NCBI GenBank assembly: GCA_030762935.1
Contig: CM060883.1
Location: forward strand, 94,671,501-94,735,500
Direction of reading: 5' to 3'
Origin: Hymenopus coronatus
Taxonomy: Eukaryota > Arthropoda > Insecta > Mantodea > Hymenopodidae
DNA length: 64,000 bases
Made by a program: the position numbers and the translations under genes. Within the stretch, counting starts at the first letter, position 1. Each line of letters begins with the position of its first letter. The notes beneath the pieces are model-generated. The model was not told the origin of the DNA and did not search any database. It saw only the letters and a list, made by a program, of their open reading frames with translations. This document shows positions 1-9,284 of the stretch, in pieces.

Positions 1-1
1 A

Positions 2-184
2 AGACAGGAGCCAATGGAACAACAATTGGAAGAAAGAGACATTATACATGAGGACAACCTTCAAGAAGGAGAACAGAGAATAAATAGACGCAGGAACTTC
101 TGGATTTCCACTGGACGTATAGAAGCAGGAAGAAGAAGAAGAAGACAACAAGAAGATGATGAAGAAGAGGAAATGAGCCAATGA
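2..184 (+). CDS. Possible 3' end of an unidentified gene (open to left edge)
   Basis: A 61-codon open frame runs in from the left edge and stops with TGA at 182-184. There is an in-frame ATG at 14, but the frame is already open at base 2, so the true start may lie outside the window. The peptide is strongly charged: a mixed acidic/basic part, then NFWISTGRIEAG, a run of five arginines and an acidic EDDEEEE tail ending MSQ. I do not recognise the family. The last 20 or so codons (from CGT ATA GAA, about 116) are the same sequence that opens every unit of the minisatellite that follows, so the array may have grown from this coding tail and its 3' flank. The purine-rich composition makes stop-free frames more likely by chance, so this call is weak. 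Confidence 0.22.
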   Translation, partial: RQEPMEQQLEERDIIHEDNLQEGEQRINRRRNFWISTGRIEAGRRRRRQQEDDEEEEMSQ

Positions 185-1685
185 AAAACCACGGATTTGA
201 CACCAAGCAGCTGATGAACCAACCTCTTTTCCTGACGTATAGAAGCAGGAAGAAGAAGAAGAAGACAACAAGAAGAGGATGAAGAAGAGGAGACGAGCCA
301 ATGAAAAACCACGCATTTGACACCAAGCAGCTGATGAACCAACCTCTTTTCCTGACGTATAGAAGCAGGAAGAAGAAGAAGAAGAAGAAGACAACAAGAA
401 GAGGATGAAGAAGAGGAGACGAGCCAATGAAAAACCACGCATTTGACACCAAGCAGCTGATGAACCAACCTCTTTTCCTGACGTATAGAAGCAGGAAGAA
501 GAAGAAGAAGAAGACAACAAGAAGAGGATGAAGAAGAGGAGACGAGCCAATGAAAAACCACGCATTTGACACCAAGCAGCTGATGAACCAACCTCTTTTC
601 CTGACGTATAGAAGCAGGAAGAAGAAGAAGAAGACAACAAGAAGAGGATGAAGAAGAGGAGACGAGCCAATGAAAAACCACGCATTTGACACCAAGCAGC
701 TGATGAACCAACCTCTTTTCCTGACGTATAGAAGCAGGAAGAAGAAGAAGAAGAAGACAACAAGAAGAGGATGAAGAAGAGGAGACGAGCCAATGAAAAA
801 CCACGCATTTGACACCAAGCAGCTGATGAACCAACCTCTTTTCCTGACGTATAGAAGCAGGAAGAAGAAGAAGAAGAAGACAACAAGAAGAGGATGAAGA
901 AGAGGAGACGAGCCAATGAAAAACCACGCATTTGACACCAAGCAGCTGATGAACCAACCTCTTTTCCTGACGTATAGAAGCAGGAAGAAGAAGAAGACAA
1001 CAAGAAGAGGATGAAGAAGAGGAGACGAGCCAATGAAAAACTACGGATTTGACACCAAGCAGCTGATGAACCAACCTCTTTTCCTGACGTATAGAAGCAG
1101 GAAGAAGAAGAAGAAGACAACAAGAAGAGGATGAAGAAGAGGAGACGAGCCAATGAAAAACCACGGATTTGACACCAAGCAGCTGATGAACCAACCTCTT
1201 TTCCTGACGTATAGAAGCAGGAAGAAGAAGAAGAAGAAGAAGACAGCAAGAAGAGGATGAAGAAGAGGAGACGAGCCAATGAAAAACTACGGATTTGACA
1301 CCAAGCAGCTGATGAACCAACCTCCTTTCCTGACGTATAGAAGCAGGAAGAAGAACAAGAAGACAACAAGAAGAGGATGAAGAAGAGGAGACGAGCCAAT
1401 GAAAACCAACGGATTTGACACCAAGCAGCTGATGAACCAACCTCTTTTCCTGACGTATAGAAGCAGGAAGAAGAACAGGAAGACAACAAGAAGAGGATGA
1501 AGAAGAGGAGACGAGCCAATGAAAACCCACGGATTTGACACCAAGCAGCTGATGAACCAACCTCTTTTCCTGACGTATAGAAGCAGGAAGAAGAACAAGA
1601 AGACAACAAGAAGAGGAGACGAGCCAATGAAAAACTACGGATTTGACACCAAGCAGCTGATGAACCAACCTCTTTTCCTGACGGC
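115..1685. repeat. GAA-rich minisatellite, about 13 units of 117-126 bp
   Basis: Successive ACGTATAGAAGCAGG motifs start at 115, 235, 355, 481, 604, 724, 847, 970, 1087, 1207, 1333, 1453 and 1573, giving spacings of 117-126 bp. Each unit has a variable (GAA)n run, a conserved GACAACAAGAAGAGGATGAAG block, and a conserved stretch around TTTGACACCAAGCAGCTGATG. Length differences are almost entirely whole GAA triplets, so every spacing is a multiple of 3. The last unit is shortened and ends in unrelated sequence near 1685. Two long minus-strand open frames (61-1668 and 42-941) exist only because of this 3-fold periodicity. I regard them as repeat by-products. Confidence 0.95.
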
Positions 1686-1689
1686 GGTG

Positions 1690-2106
1690 ACACCACTGCA
1701 GTTCCAGTGAGAGGAGGAAGGATTCCAGTTGGATATACCCAATAAGATAAATTACCTGATTTGAGACTTATTTATGTAATTTAACTAATAATATTGTTAG
1801 AGTAGAGTAGCGTAGGAATAAAATTGTAACTAACTTTAAAATTTTTAAGTAAAGTAGTATAGAAGTAGAGATTGGAATGTGTTTAAATGTATGATGTAGA
1901 GTAGTAGTAGAAATAGATGTAGAAATTCTTTGGAACTGTAGTAGTAAAATTGTAAGCTACTGGTCTCCAGTAGCATTAGTTTAGAAAAATGTATCTGCAA
2001 AATTATGTAAAATTTTTTTGAGCAAATAAAATAAGTTAGGAGGAAAAAATAGAATCGATTCAATTTTGTCCTGGTATAGCCTCTAGATGTCAGGATAATA
2101 GTTAAG
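1690..2106. other. AT-rich spacer, no gene seen
   Basis: This is AT-rich sequence with many TAGTAG and GTAGTAG runs. A 72-codon minus-strand frame here (1845-2063) is low-complexity and hydrophobic, with no recognisable domain. I see no gene. Confidence 0.6.
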
Positions 2107-2110
2107 CAGG

Positions 2111-2172
2111 TTTTATTTTTTTTTATTTATTTATATATATTTATTTATGTATTTATTTATTTATTTATTTTT
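2111..2172. repeat. TTTA microsatellite
   Basis: An imperfect run of TTTA/TTAT tetranucleotides, interrupted by one TATATATAT stretch. It ends directly at the 41-bp direct repeat that starts at 2173. Confidence 0.9.
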
Positions 2173-2213
2173 TGTAAAACAGTATTGTAATATACAACAT
2201 AGTATACTGCTGC
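2173..2213 (+). repeat. Intact copy of a 41-bp direct repeat (empty-site reference)
   Basis: This copy starts TGTAAAACAGTATTGTAATA and ends ATAGTATACTGCTGC. A second copy starts 113 bp downstream at 2286, but is split by the pogo-like transposon: its left half is 2286-2307 and its right half is 4499-4518. The intact copy therefore shows what the insertion site looked like before insertion and supports a TA target. Confidence 0.8.
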
Positions 2214-2305
2214 ACTGAGCCACGTTCCCCAACACGTTACTCTACAAGTTGTTTACATGCACTGTCATCAAAGGCATTAATAACCTGTAAAACAGTATTT
2301 TAATG

Positions 2306-2332
2306 TAGGGGAAAGGTGCCTAAAATGACATA
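2306..2332 (+). repeat. Left terminal inverted repeat of the pogo-like element
   Basis: It reads TAGGGGAAAGGTGCC then TAAAATGACATA. The reverse complement of 4474-4500 matches it at 25 of 27 positions. The outer TA is the target duplication. Confidence 0.9.
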
Positions 2333-3236
2333 CTTTTATTAGGACCCTCATTTTTTAGTACATCATGTAATTAAAATGAGAGAAGTCTGTTGAATGACTA
2401 CAATAGTTTATGGGTGACACTATGCGCATTCAAAATAGTCCCTAGCATAATATAGTAATTCAGAAATTTTTATTTTTAAAAATGTGGTTAGTATGTCATT
2501 TTAGGCTGCCTGGGTGGGCAAATTGACATAGTATATTTTTTACTTTTAATTAGTATATGTAATTAAAAAGTATACAATTATTGGGCAAAACCAAAATAAT
2601 GTGAGACATTACTTAATAAATGTATAGAAATTAAGAAATAATAACACATTTAAATCAAGGCAAACATAAATAATTACATTACAAAAACTGTTTTGTAATT
2701 TGAAACTCTCTTTTTAAATTTAAGGTTCTACAAATCTCACATTAAGTTAGCAATAAAACAGCACAGGATGTTCGCACACAAAACTCTTCGTTCATTTTGA
2801 TCAAATCTAGTAGGCTAGTACAAAAAAAAAAAAATAATAATAATTATAAGCACAGTTCACACACAAAATTCTTGATTCGTTGTTACACTCCTGCACAACC
2901 TTCATGGCTCCACTTCATACATCGTAGCCAGACTTTTAATGGCTGAACAAATCGCTTCAGTAGATGCTTGAAGAAGCATCTTCAGCATGTTCACTACGAA
3001 TGCCATCAATTGGATCTGAATGGACTTCTTCACTGAGTTCTGAATACACCAGCAGTTGGCGCTTCACAGAAACTCTCTTTGATTTTCGTAGCTCCAGAGA
3101 TTTTTTCTGCCTTTACTTTTCTTTTACCAACTGCATATTGGGCGTTACTGTCAGTACCTGACTTCCTTGGCTTGTCCCCTTTCGTTTAGCTTCAAGCTTA
3201 GAAGATGAGGGTTTGGGAGAAATGTCTTGCAGTAGT

Positions 3237-3930
3237 TCAAGCATTGAAGAATAGGAGGGATGTGCTGGACCGTGGTTGAGGGTATGTGATGGGTGTTACA
3301 AGGCTGACTTGTTGTACTCTTGGGTTATACAAATGATCTGCGATTTTGTCCGGGTTCAGTGGGAAAATTCCTGAGGCATCGAAGCCTGATACTGCATTTT
3401 TTGGGTTTGCAGCTAACAGATAGGCTTCATGGAAAAGTTTTGAAATCTTGTAGAGAGACATTGTTCTACCTGGATTGCTCTTCAACCATTTCCTGACTTC
3501 CTCGTTGTACTAGGTATCAAGTGGCCAAAAAAAGATAAATGAAGAGGCTGTAGTCTGTGTGTGAAATGCGGTGGAAAACATAACAGTACAACTCCAGACT
3601 CTTTGGCAACATCAAGTGCTTGAATACTACGCCCATCCAGGATGAGAACTTTGTCAGCTACAAATATGAAATGTTATAGCCATTTCACGAATAGTTCCAA
3701 AGTCATATAGCCACTCTCGTTGCAGAGTTGTAAGATTCCTGCCGGGGCGTGTTGGATTTAACTTCTTGCACGGAATTAGCATCGCTGCAGGTCAGTAGTT
3801 AGAGCACCAACTTGTGGTTTCTGCACAGTTGTTAGTGCACATTCATTCACGTTGAAAATCTGCGTAGACACAATATAGTGTCTCTCAATAGCTGTTGAAA
3901 GCAAAAACAAAACTTTCTGCATCTGGAGAT
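3237..3930 (-). pseudogene. pogo/Tigger-like transposase remnant
   Basis: Reading the minus strand from about 3930 down, recognisable pieces appear in family order. IFNVNEC followed by TTVQKPQVGALTT corresponds to the usual NVDETG catalytic region. CNESGYMTLELFVKWL comes next. VLILDGRSIQALDVAKESG then corresponds to the second catalytic Asp region, and CFPPHFTHRLQPLHLSFF to the third. Last comes a C-terminal block, NPGRTMSLYKISKLFHEAYL with AVSGFDASGIFPLNPDKI. That block is in an open 82-codon frame (3237-3485). It is a well-known signature of pogo/Tigger (DDE_1) transposases. The first catalytic Asp reads Asn, the third reads His, and there is at least one stop and one frameshift (near 3510-3525). 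The N-terminal DNA-binding part is missing. Degraded coding sequence may extend further toward about 2900. Confidence 0.85.
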
Positions 3931-4115
3931 TTTCATTTTTATTTGTTCACCTTCTACAAAGTAAGGTAAAATATCAGGCGTAATTTTTTACATAAAATTA
4001 TTCTTAGGGGCTTAAAATACTTATTTAAAATACATGATATTTGAAAAATTAATGGAAATTATATTTTTTTTTAAACAGAAGAGTTTCTAGACGTGATAGT
4101 ATCTTAAATTCACTA

Positions 4116-4172
4116 ATAGGGTAAAATGGCATATTAGGAGGGCAAAATGACATACTATATGTCATTTTACCC
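4116..4172. repeat. Subterminal palindrome and repeated TIR motif of the pogo-like element
   Basis: AAAATGACATA (4144-4154) and its exact reverse complement TATGTCATTTT (4158-4168) flank a 3-base spacer. Flanking GGGC/ACCC nearly extends the palindrome to 15-bp arms. A degenerate copy, GGGTAAAATGGCATA, lies just to the left (4120-4134). The same core is the inner half of both terminal repeats and recurs near the left end (2492-2503 on the minus strand; degenerate near 2517-2530). These may be internal transposase-binding sites; that function is inferred. Confidence 0.7.
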
Positions 4173-4473
4173 TTCATCACATTGTTTCATGTTAGCCATT
4201 ATAACCTCAAATGTTACAATCATATCAATAAAATACTAGTATAGAAGTAAGAACTATCTTTGTTATATTATCCATTCCTGTGGATGTATTCCAGAAGTTA
4301 TAAACACAGGCGTTATTACATAAAATGCAGGACTTATTTCTTGAATCGCCTGACTGCACAAATACGTTTTCCGCCAAAACTAACCGAAGCGACAGTGTAA
4401 CGGTGGCAAGCAAAATTCAGCTTCCATCTTTTGTATCTATCGAAAATAATAGTGATGTGTTGTTTTGCCCACC

Positions 4474-4500
4474 TATGTCATTTTAGGCGCCTTTCTCCTA
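4474..4500 (-). repeat. Right terminal inverted repeat of the pogo-like element
   Basis: Read on the minus strand it is TAGGAGAAAGGCGCC then TAAAATGACATA, with two differences from the left end. It is followed directly by CAACATAGCATACTGCTGC, the resumed right half of the interrupted 41-bp repeat. Confidence 0.9.
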
Positions 4501-4501
4501 C

Positions 4502-4614
4502 AACATAGCATACTGCTGCGTCGCAATTGCAGGCCGGTGTCCCGCTATCAGTCCCCAAGATGCTATCCCTATTAATGAGCTATCTTTTTATTTCTGACTA
4601 AAAGTTGGTCGTTG
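4502..4614. other. Short spacer between two mobile elements
   Basis: This holds the right half of the interrupted 41-bp repeat (to about 4518) and then unrecognised sequence up to a run of 24 T residues at 4615-4638. Confidence 0.5.
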
Positions 4615-5074
4615 TTTTTTTTTTTTTTTTTTTTTTTTCATATACAATGCCTTTATAGGAGATGGAAGTGGATTAAATGAAACTATACAATAGTAGTAAA
4701 CCCCGTTTTGGAATGATTGTAAATTATTTGTTGGTCTGTGTCTTCTAGTGTCTTTGTTATGCACATCTGCATCTTTTTGTAACCTTTTATTTGTTATTTA
4801 TCAGAAATAAGATAAGGCTGGAATGCTTGGCGAGCTAATGCCACAATTCCAAACCTAGTGTTTCAGAGCGAGTTGATCGTCCTGCCGCTGTCATTATTCT
4901 TATTACCTTTTTTCTATAGTTAACACTTTTTTGGCATTTACCGAATTTCTCCAGAAAATTATTCAACAGGTCATCAATGAATAGAAAGTTTTTTTTTAGA
5001 ATGCTCTTATTTATAAGCTGAATTAATTATCTGTTTGAAAAATATGACGTTTGGGCAAATCATAATCAAAATGG

Positions 5075-5255
5075 TGTTTCATATTACGATCTATGAGACT
5101 GAGGAATTTTATATTGGTAGTTTCTTCAGTTTGATTGCTTTCACATTCTATCCTTGAGTGTGAAATGTTTCATATTACGATCTATGAGACTGAGGAATTT
5201 TATATTGGTAGTTTCTTCATTTGATTGCTTTCACATTCTATCCTTGAGTATGAAA
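5075..5255 (+). repeat. 91-bp tandem duplication inside the LINE remnant
   Basis: The block beginning TGTTTCATATTACGATCTAT occurs at 5075-5165 and again at 5166-5255. The copies are nearly identical, with one base deleted and one substitution near the end. This is a recent local duplication in otherwise decayed LINE sequence. Confidence 0.93.
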
Positions 5256-5349
5256 TGTTTCTTTGTGCTGTGAGAAACTTAATGTAGTTAGTTTTTTAAA
5301 AATTATACAAATTCTATTAGTTCAAACCAGATATTTCGTATGTTGAAGA

Positions 5350-6063
5350 TCTTGTTTTTTTGGAATCTGGGAGCTGTTCTCACGATTCTTCAGACAGTTT
5401 GCTTTTAAAATACTCAATGTTTTCTTTGTTTAAGATTGTAAAGTTTGCTTTTCTGAAACTGGGAGTAAAATTATGAATAATTGGTATTAGCTCTCGATGG
5501 TGGCCGGAAAGTCCGTTAACAAAGGATTGTGTTTCAAGGTTTTCCTTTTAGACCATCTATGAAAATAGCGTCTCTAGCTGTTTTAGAACTATTTTGAATT
5601 CTAATTGCAAAATTTACTGTATGCATAAGATTCGTGTGATCTTAGTAGTGAACAAATTTGTTGCTTTTGATTTCTGTCTATGAAGAAGTCTATGTTTAAA
5701 TCGCCACTCATAAGAAATCGAATCTCTGCTTTAAATAATATCTAGATTGTGTAGAAAGTTTTCGAATTTGCTGTGTGAGCTCTGTGTACTGCTAATGGAA
5801 TTATTTCGTGAGCATTCAAAAGTTTGTTCCAGATCAATTGCACTTTACAAAAATACTCATAGCTTCTTTACAGAGTTTTTGTCTACAGTGCAACCATGTT
5901 GGACTGAAATAGGTACATGGATACTTGTGTTTAACTTTTCAGATTTGAAACTAGTTAACAATTCATTTTCTTTATATTTTAAACTTTGAATGTTTTGGTG
6001 AAATACTGATAATATGACTTGGTTGTTGCTTTTCCACAACCATGTTGAGGATGCAGACCACAC
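5350..6063 (-). pseudogene. LINE apurinic-type endonuclease remnant
   Basis: The first block is in a 68-codon open frame (5857-6063) and includes VFHQNIQSLKYKENELL, the typical start of LINE endonuclease domains (FxQNxxSLxxKxxEL). About 150 bp further on, LMSGDLNIDFFIDRNQKQQ (about 5658-5714) corresponds to the conserved GDFN active-site region, here with GDLN. Later pieces (AIFIDG, then degraded sequence where family members have NGLSDH) follow in the expected order with intervening stops. The domain assignment rests on motif order, not on an alignment. Confidence 0.68.
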
Positions 6064-8277
6064 GGTCTCACGGTGGTCTTGAATTTTGTCAACGCTTTCT
6101 CGCGATCACCTTTAAATTCATTAATCTAAAGTAAAGGCTCTTCAGTGCTGGTGCAGAGTGCGGTGAACTTCATTTAATTCTGCTTTGGTTTCAACCTTTC
6201 AAATGAAAATGTTTAATAACAGTGCGAAAATCAAGTTTCTGAATTTTCAGTCGCAGTCAACCAACACATGGATTAACTCAAATTTTTCTAATTCTGAAAA
6301 CAGTGTAAAACAGACTACTTTTTAATGACTTTTTGGTAGTAGATTATTAGACCTACTGTTTATATTGAGTAAAGATACATGATTTGCCATTTTCGATTAA
6401 TTAATCCCACCCCCTTCTTAATAACGGCAAATAGGGGTTCTGCTGTACTCTAGTAACATCTAAAAAGAGATATATTCATAAACTTTTATGGGAATTATTC
6501 CCTGCTATTAAATTAATGTATTTGTTATTTTTAATTGGAAGCTATGGTACTCTGCGTGAAAAATAGAAAGATAAGACATTGCAACAATGGCTGTACAAGC
6601 GTGTAACACTTTATTCAGACTAACAAAGTATTAGAAACTAAATTACATCCGTAGACCAATATTAAGGTGCTGGACCTGAGAGTCAGCTAGCAAGGGGCTG
6701 TTAAATGTACCTGCTTTCATTCCAAAAACCTTAACCCTAAAAGCCAACCAACAATATAGACTCCAAACAGTGCATGGGTTTTATCGTGCTACTGAAAAGG
6801 TTGACATCGTCGGCACCAAGGTTGCAGTGACATAGAAGGCAGCGTTGTCACGATTTCTCCAAGTAAAGTCGCGTTGCACGCATGGACAGTTATTTGTTAG
6901 AGTACCAACTTGAGCAAGGACCGCATTAATGGAACGGGATTACCACACAGTGCTATTACTATCTAGCCACATTTTCACTCATATGTATCACAAACATGCC
7001 GCAGTTGAAAAGGTGTGCTCGACTCACACTTATAGCAAGAGTCACGTTCCGCTTTCTTGCGGCAGGTCAGTCCGATTGAGACGGCTATTTCTCTATTACA
7101 TACACTTTCTGTATATTGGCTTCTCCCAAAGCACGGCTTTTATAAGAGCTACACTGGTTAAATGTAAATTTTGTTCTTCCACGAATCTTGTCATTTGTTT
7201 TTTTTTTCAGCTGGACATGGTGGGAATTTTGCTCTTTCGGCGGGAATGACAACTATCACTCTAAAACGTGTGTTCTTGAACCAAGCTTGAAATATTAATC
7301 TCGTGATGAGAGACAGTCAAGGATTCCCGAACATTTTTAGAAGGCACATATAAGCAGCCCTCAACCCAAGCCTACATGCACGTGACACAGGGGCTGGAAG
7401 CCACTAAGAGCAACTCTGTCATCCCAACCTTTTCTTGCATCATCTTAATTCCTCTGGATAAATTATATGTACCCTTCCTGTCTGAAATAGTTTAGTGTAC
7501 TCAGGTACGGACATCGCAATCCTTGCTGACTCCATAATCACGCGCTTCTTCTTAAACGTGCAAAAGCGGAGCCCTAACTTCACTAACAACTATCCAAGCG
7601 AATCCTTTCGTAAGGAAAAGTAGCTGCATTAGTGACTATTACTGTTATTTCTAGCAACAAAGCTAGATACGTTCCAAGGCCTCCACATATTTAGCAATAC
7701 ACACTAAACATTATTTGCATCTGTGAAGCTCACAAGAAAACTCATGAATGAGAGAGAAACAGCGAAGATGTTGCAACGCTATTTTTGTTCCACGTGGAGT
7801 TAACGTATTTCTGCGCATTCATTGGCTGAAGTGACGCGCTCATTGCTGCACTGCAAAACGTCGGCGACTTCCCAGAATAATCAGTGCGTTATCCGAGAGG
7901 TTTGTGATAAAGCGCCTTTTGTGTGGCACGGCAATAATATTAATACCATATTCAGGCTGTCCACAACCTATCAGAAACATGTTAGTATTCAGGTAAAGTT
8001 CAGCACTGTAAAGTAAAGTATTGATAATATATATATGCTTTCTGTGCATACCATAGGCAGTCTATCCAATAAACATTCCTTCGAGATTTAGAGTACGTGT
8101 AGTAAATTACTCTTTAAGTATGATACCACATATGCACTACCATATCATTGGTGCTTTCCTTTAACACCATAAAATACTAATATTATATTTGCCTTCCCTC
8201 TGTAATCACTCCCCAATTACCTACCATTATTGATTGCAACTATTAATGTCTAAATTGAAAAGCAAACATATTCTCAC
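6064..8277. other. 2.2-kb stretch without a recognisable gene
   Basis: This is AT-rich sequence. Short open frames exist (6929-7249 plus; 7822-8016 plus and 7840-8049 minus, overlapping), but none shows a domain, compositional bias or splice context that I can support. If the exon at 8278-8422 is real, this is intron, because transcription would run leftward into it. I looked on the minus strand for the rest of the homeodomain (TTFT...QLEELE-like) and did not find it. Confidence 0.5.
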
Positions 8278-8422
8278 CTGTATCTACGCTGTTTCCTCTT
8301 CACTGGACCTCCTGTGCTGGATGCCGAGCCACCAATGGAAGACAGACTAATTGGAGAGCTTGGAGATGACAGAAGACCCAGTGAAGTTGAAGGTGCATTT
8401 CCAAGCAATGCATCACTGTAAT
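8278..8422 (-). CDS. Probable internal exon of a paired-class homeobox gene (Arx/aristaless type)
   Basis: On the minus strand, TTTGTACAG precedes the exon as a plausible acceptor and CAG|GTGAGAA follows it as a strong donor. The 145-nt exon is open in one frame for 47 whole codons plus 2 bases at each end. It begins YSDALLGNAP, continues through a Ser/Gly/Pro/Leu-rich linker (LLSSPSSPISLSSIGG) and ends GGPVKRKQRRY plus AG, which gives Arg if the next exon starts with A or G. KRKQRRYR is the known N-terminal arm of Arx/aristaless homeodomains, normally followed by TTFT; Pph13/hazy shares most of it. Such proteins are nuclear transcription factors that bind TAAT-type sites and act in appendage, neural or eye development. 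The homeodomain helices would be in the next exon, to the left and not in this window. An alternative acceptor (ATTACAG) would start the exon at 8415. Identification rests on a short motif plus splice sites. Confidence 0.6.
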
Positions 8423-8843
8423 CTGTACAAATTGAGATACATAAGTAGGTACTCGTAAAGGAATAATTTGGTTGATTTTTTTATCTTTTGTTTAAAGATA
8501 TATAAACAAATAAGATAAAATACACATTTCTAGGGGCTTGCAATTTTATAACACTGCTTCCTAAGATAAATTAAAATAATTTGCCAGTATTTACAAACAT
8601 CCCAGTAGAATGAAGACACAATACATACATGTGTGCAATTCCAAAAGTTGTTCAAGTGTTACAGTAAATTCTGAAATGTATATTCAAATCTGCAGTGGAT
8701 TCTTCCATCAAATATGTTGCTGAATAAATGGCCTCAGCTGGAAAATATATTAATAGGATATGTAATTAATGTTGCAGTGAAAATGTTGTAGCAATGTTGT
8801 TCAGATTGTTGTTAAAACTGCTGTATTATATCTGGAGGACAAG
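8423..8843. other. Probable upstream intron or 5' flank, no feature seen
   Basis: AT-rich sequence upstream, in the transcript sense, of the homeobox exon. Nothing else is recognisable. Confidence 0.4.
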
Positions 8844-9284
8844 TGAAAGTGCTAGCTCACAGATAAGTTGTGTGGTGTGAAGAAACAGAAATATTGTGTA
8901 AGGATGATGTTATGGCATTTCAAGGTTAATGAGCAGCTTAAGAAGCTCTTAGAGACAATGGCATGTTGACCTTAGCTCATCCAAAACAAATACAAGCTTG
9001 TGACTGCATGTAGTCTGACTCCAGCCACTGATGCAATTGATCTTCATTTTCTTAAAGGTAAACATGAAAGTGCTAGCTCACAGATAAGTTGTGTGGTGTG
9101 AAGAAACAGAAATATTGTGTAAGGATGAAGTTATGGCATTTCATGGTTTATGAGCAGCTTAACAAGCTCTTAGAGAAAATGGCATGTTGACCTTAGCTCA
9201 TCCAAAACAAATACAAGCTTGTGACTGCATGTAGTCTGACTCCAGTCACTGATGCAATTGATCTTCATTTTCTTAAAGGTTAAC
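8844..9284 (+). repeat. 221-bp tandem duplication
   Basis: Two nearly identical copies begin TGAAAGTGCTAGCTCACAG at 8844 and 9065 and end with TTTTCTTAAAGGT. A handful of substitutions separate them (for example GATGATGTT/GATGAAGTT and TTCAAGG/TTCATGG). No protein or known element is recognised in the unit. Confidence 0.95.

Larger units (their letters stand above)
2308..4498 (-). mobile_element. Decayed pogo/Tigger-like DNA transposon (Tc1/mariner superfamily)
   Basis: The element is about 2.19 kb, bounded by inverted repeats (2306-2332 and 4474-4500) and by TA dinucleotides. Its minus strand carries a broken transposase with the C-terminal signature of pogo/Tigger transposases. TA duplication, 20-30 bp inverted repeats and a DDE-type transposase are known hallmarks of this group. 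The element split one copy of a 41-bp direct repeat, and the other copy at 2173 preserves the empty-site sequence. The usual N-terminal CENP-B-like helix-turn-helix region is not recognisable. About 500 bp between the transposase remnant and the right end is AT-rich noncoding sequence. This copy cannot be autonomous. Confidence 0.85.
4615..6063 (-). mobile_element. Internally deleted non-LTR retrotransposon (LINE) remnant
   Basis: A minus-strand LINE is inferred from an ordered set of pieces. A run of 24 T at 4615-4638 reads as a poly(A) tail on the minus strand. KVIRIMTAAG (about 4880-4913) matches the region after reverse transcriptase in many jockey/CR1-like elements. An endonuclease remnant lies at 5350-6063. 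Only about 430 bp separates the C-terminal piece from the endonuclease linker, so the reverse transcriptase core (about 1 kb in intact elements) is gone; I see no YADD motif. Many stops and frameshifts show that it is old. The clade is uncertain. Confidence 0.7.

Noticed and set aside
61..1668. 535-codon minus-strand open frame with serine and leucine runs, and a second overlapping frame with phenylalanine runs
   Set aside because: Both frames are generated by the GAA minisatellite, whose length changes are multiples of three. Two long overlapping frames on the same strand of a tandem repeat argue against either being a gene.
2964..3161. 65-codon plus-strand open frame rich in serine
   Set aside because: It lies on the opposite strand of the decayed transposase region and has no family signature; a shadow frame.
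6929..7249. 106-codon plus-strand open frame
   Set aside because: Composition and sequence show no domain. No splice or promoter context supports it, and it lies in what is probably intron or intergenic DNA.
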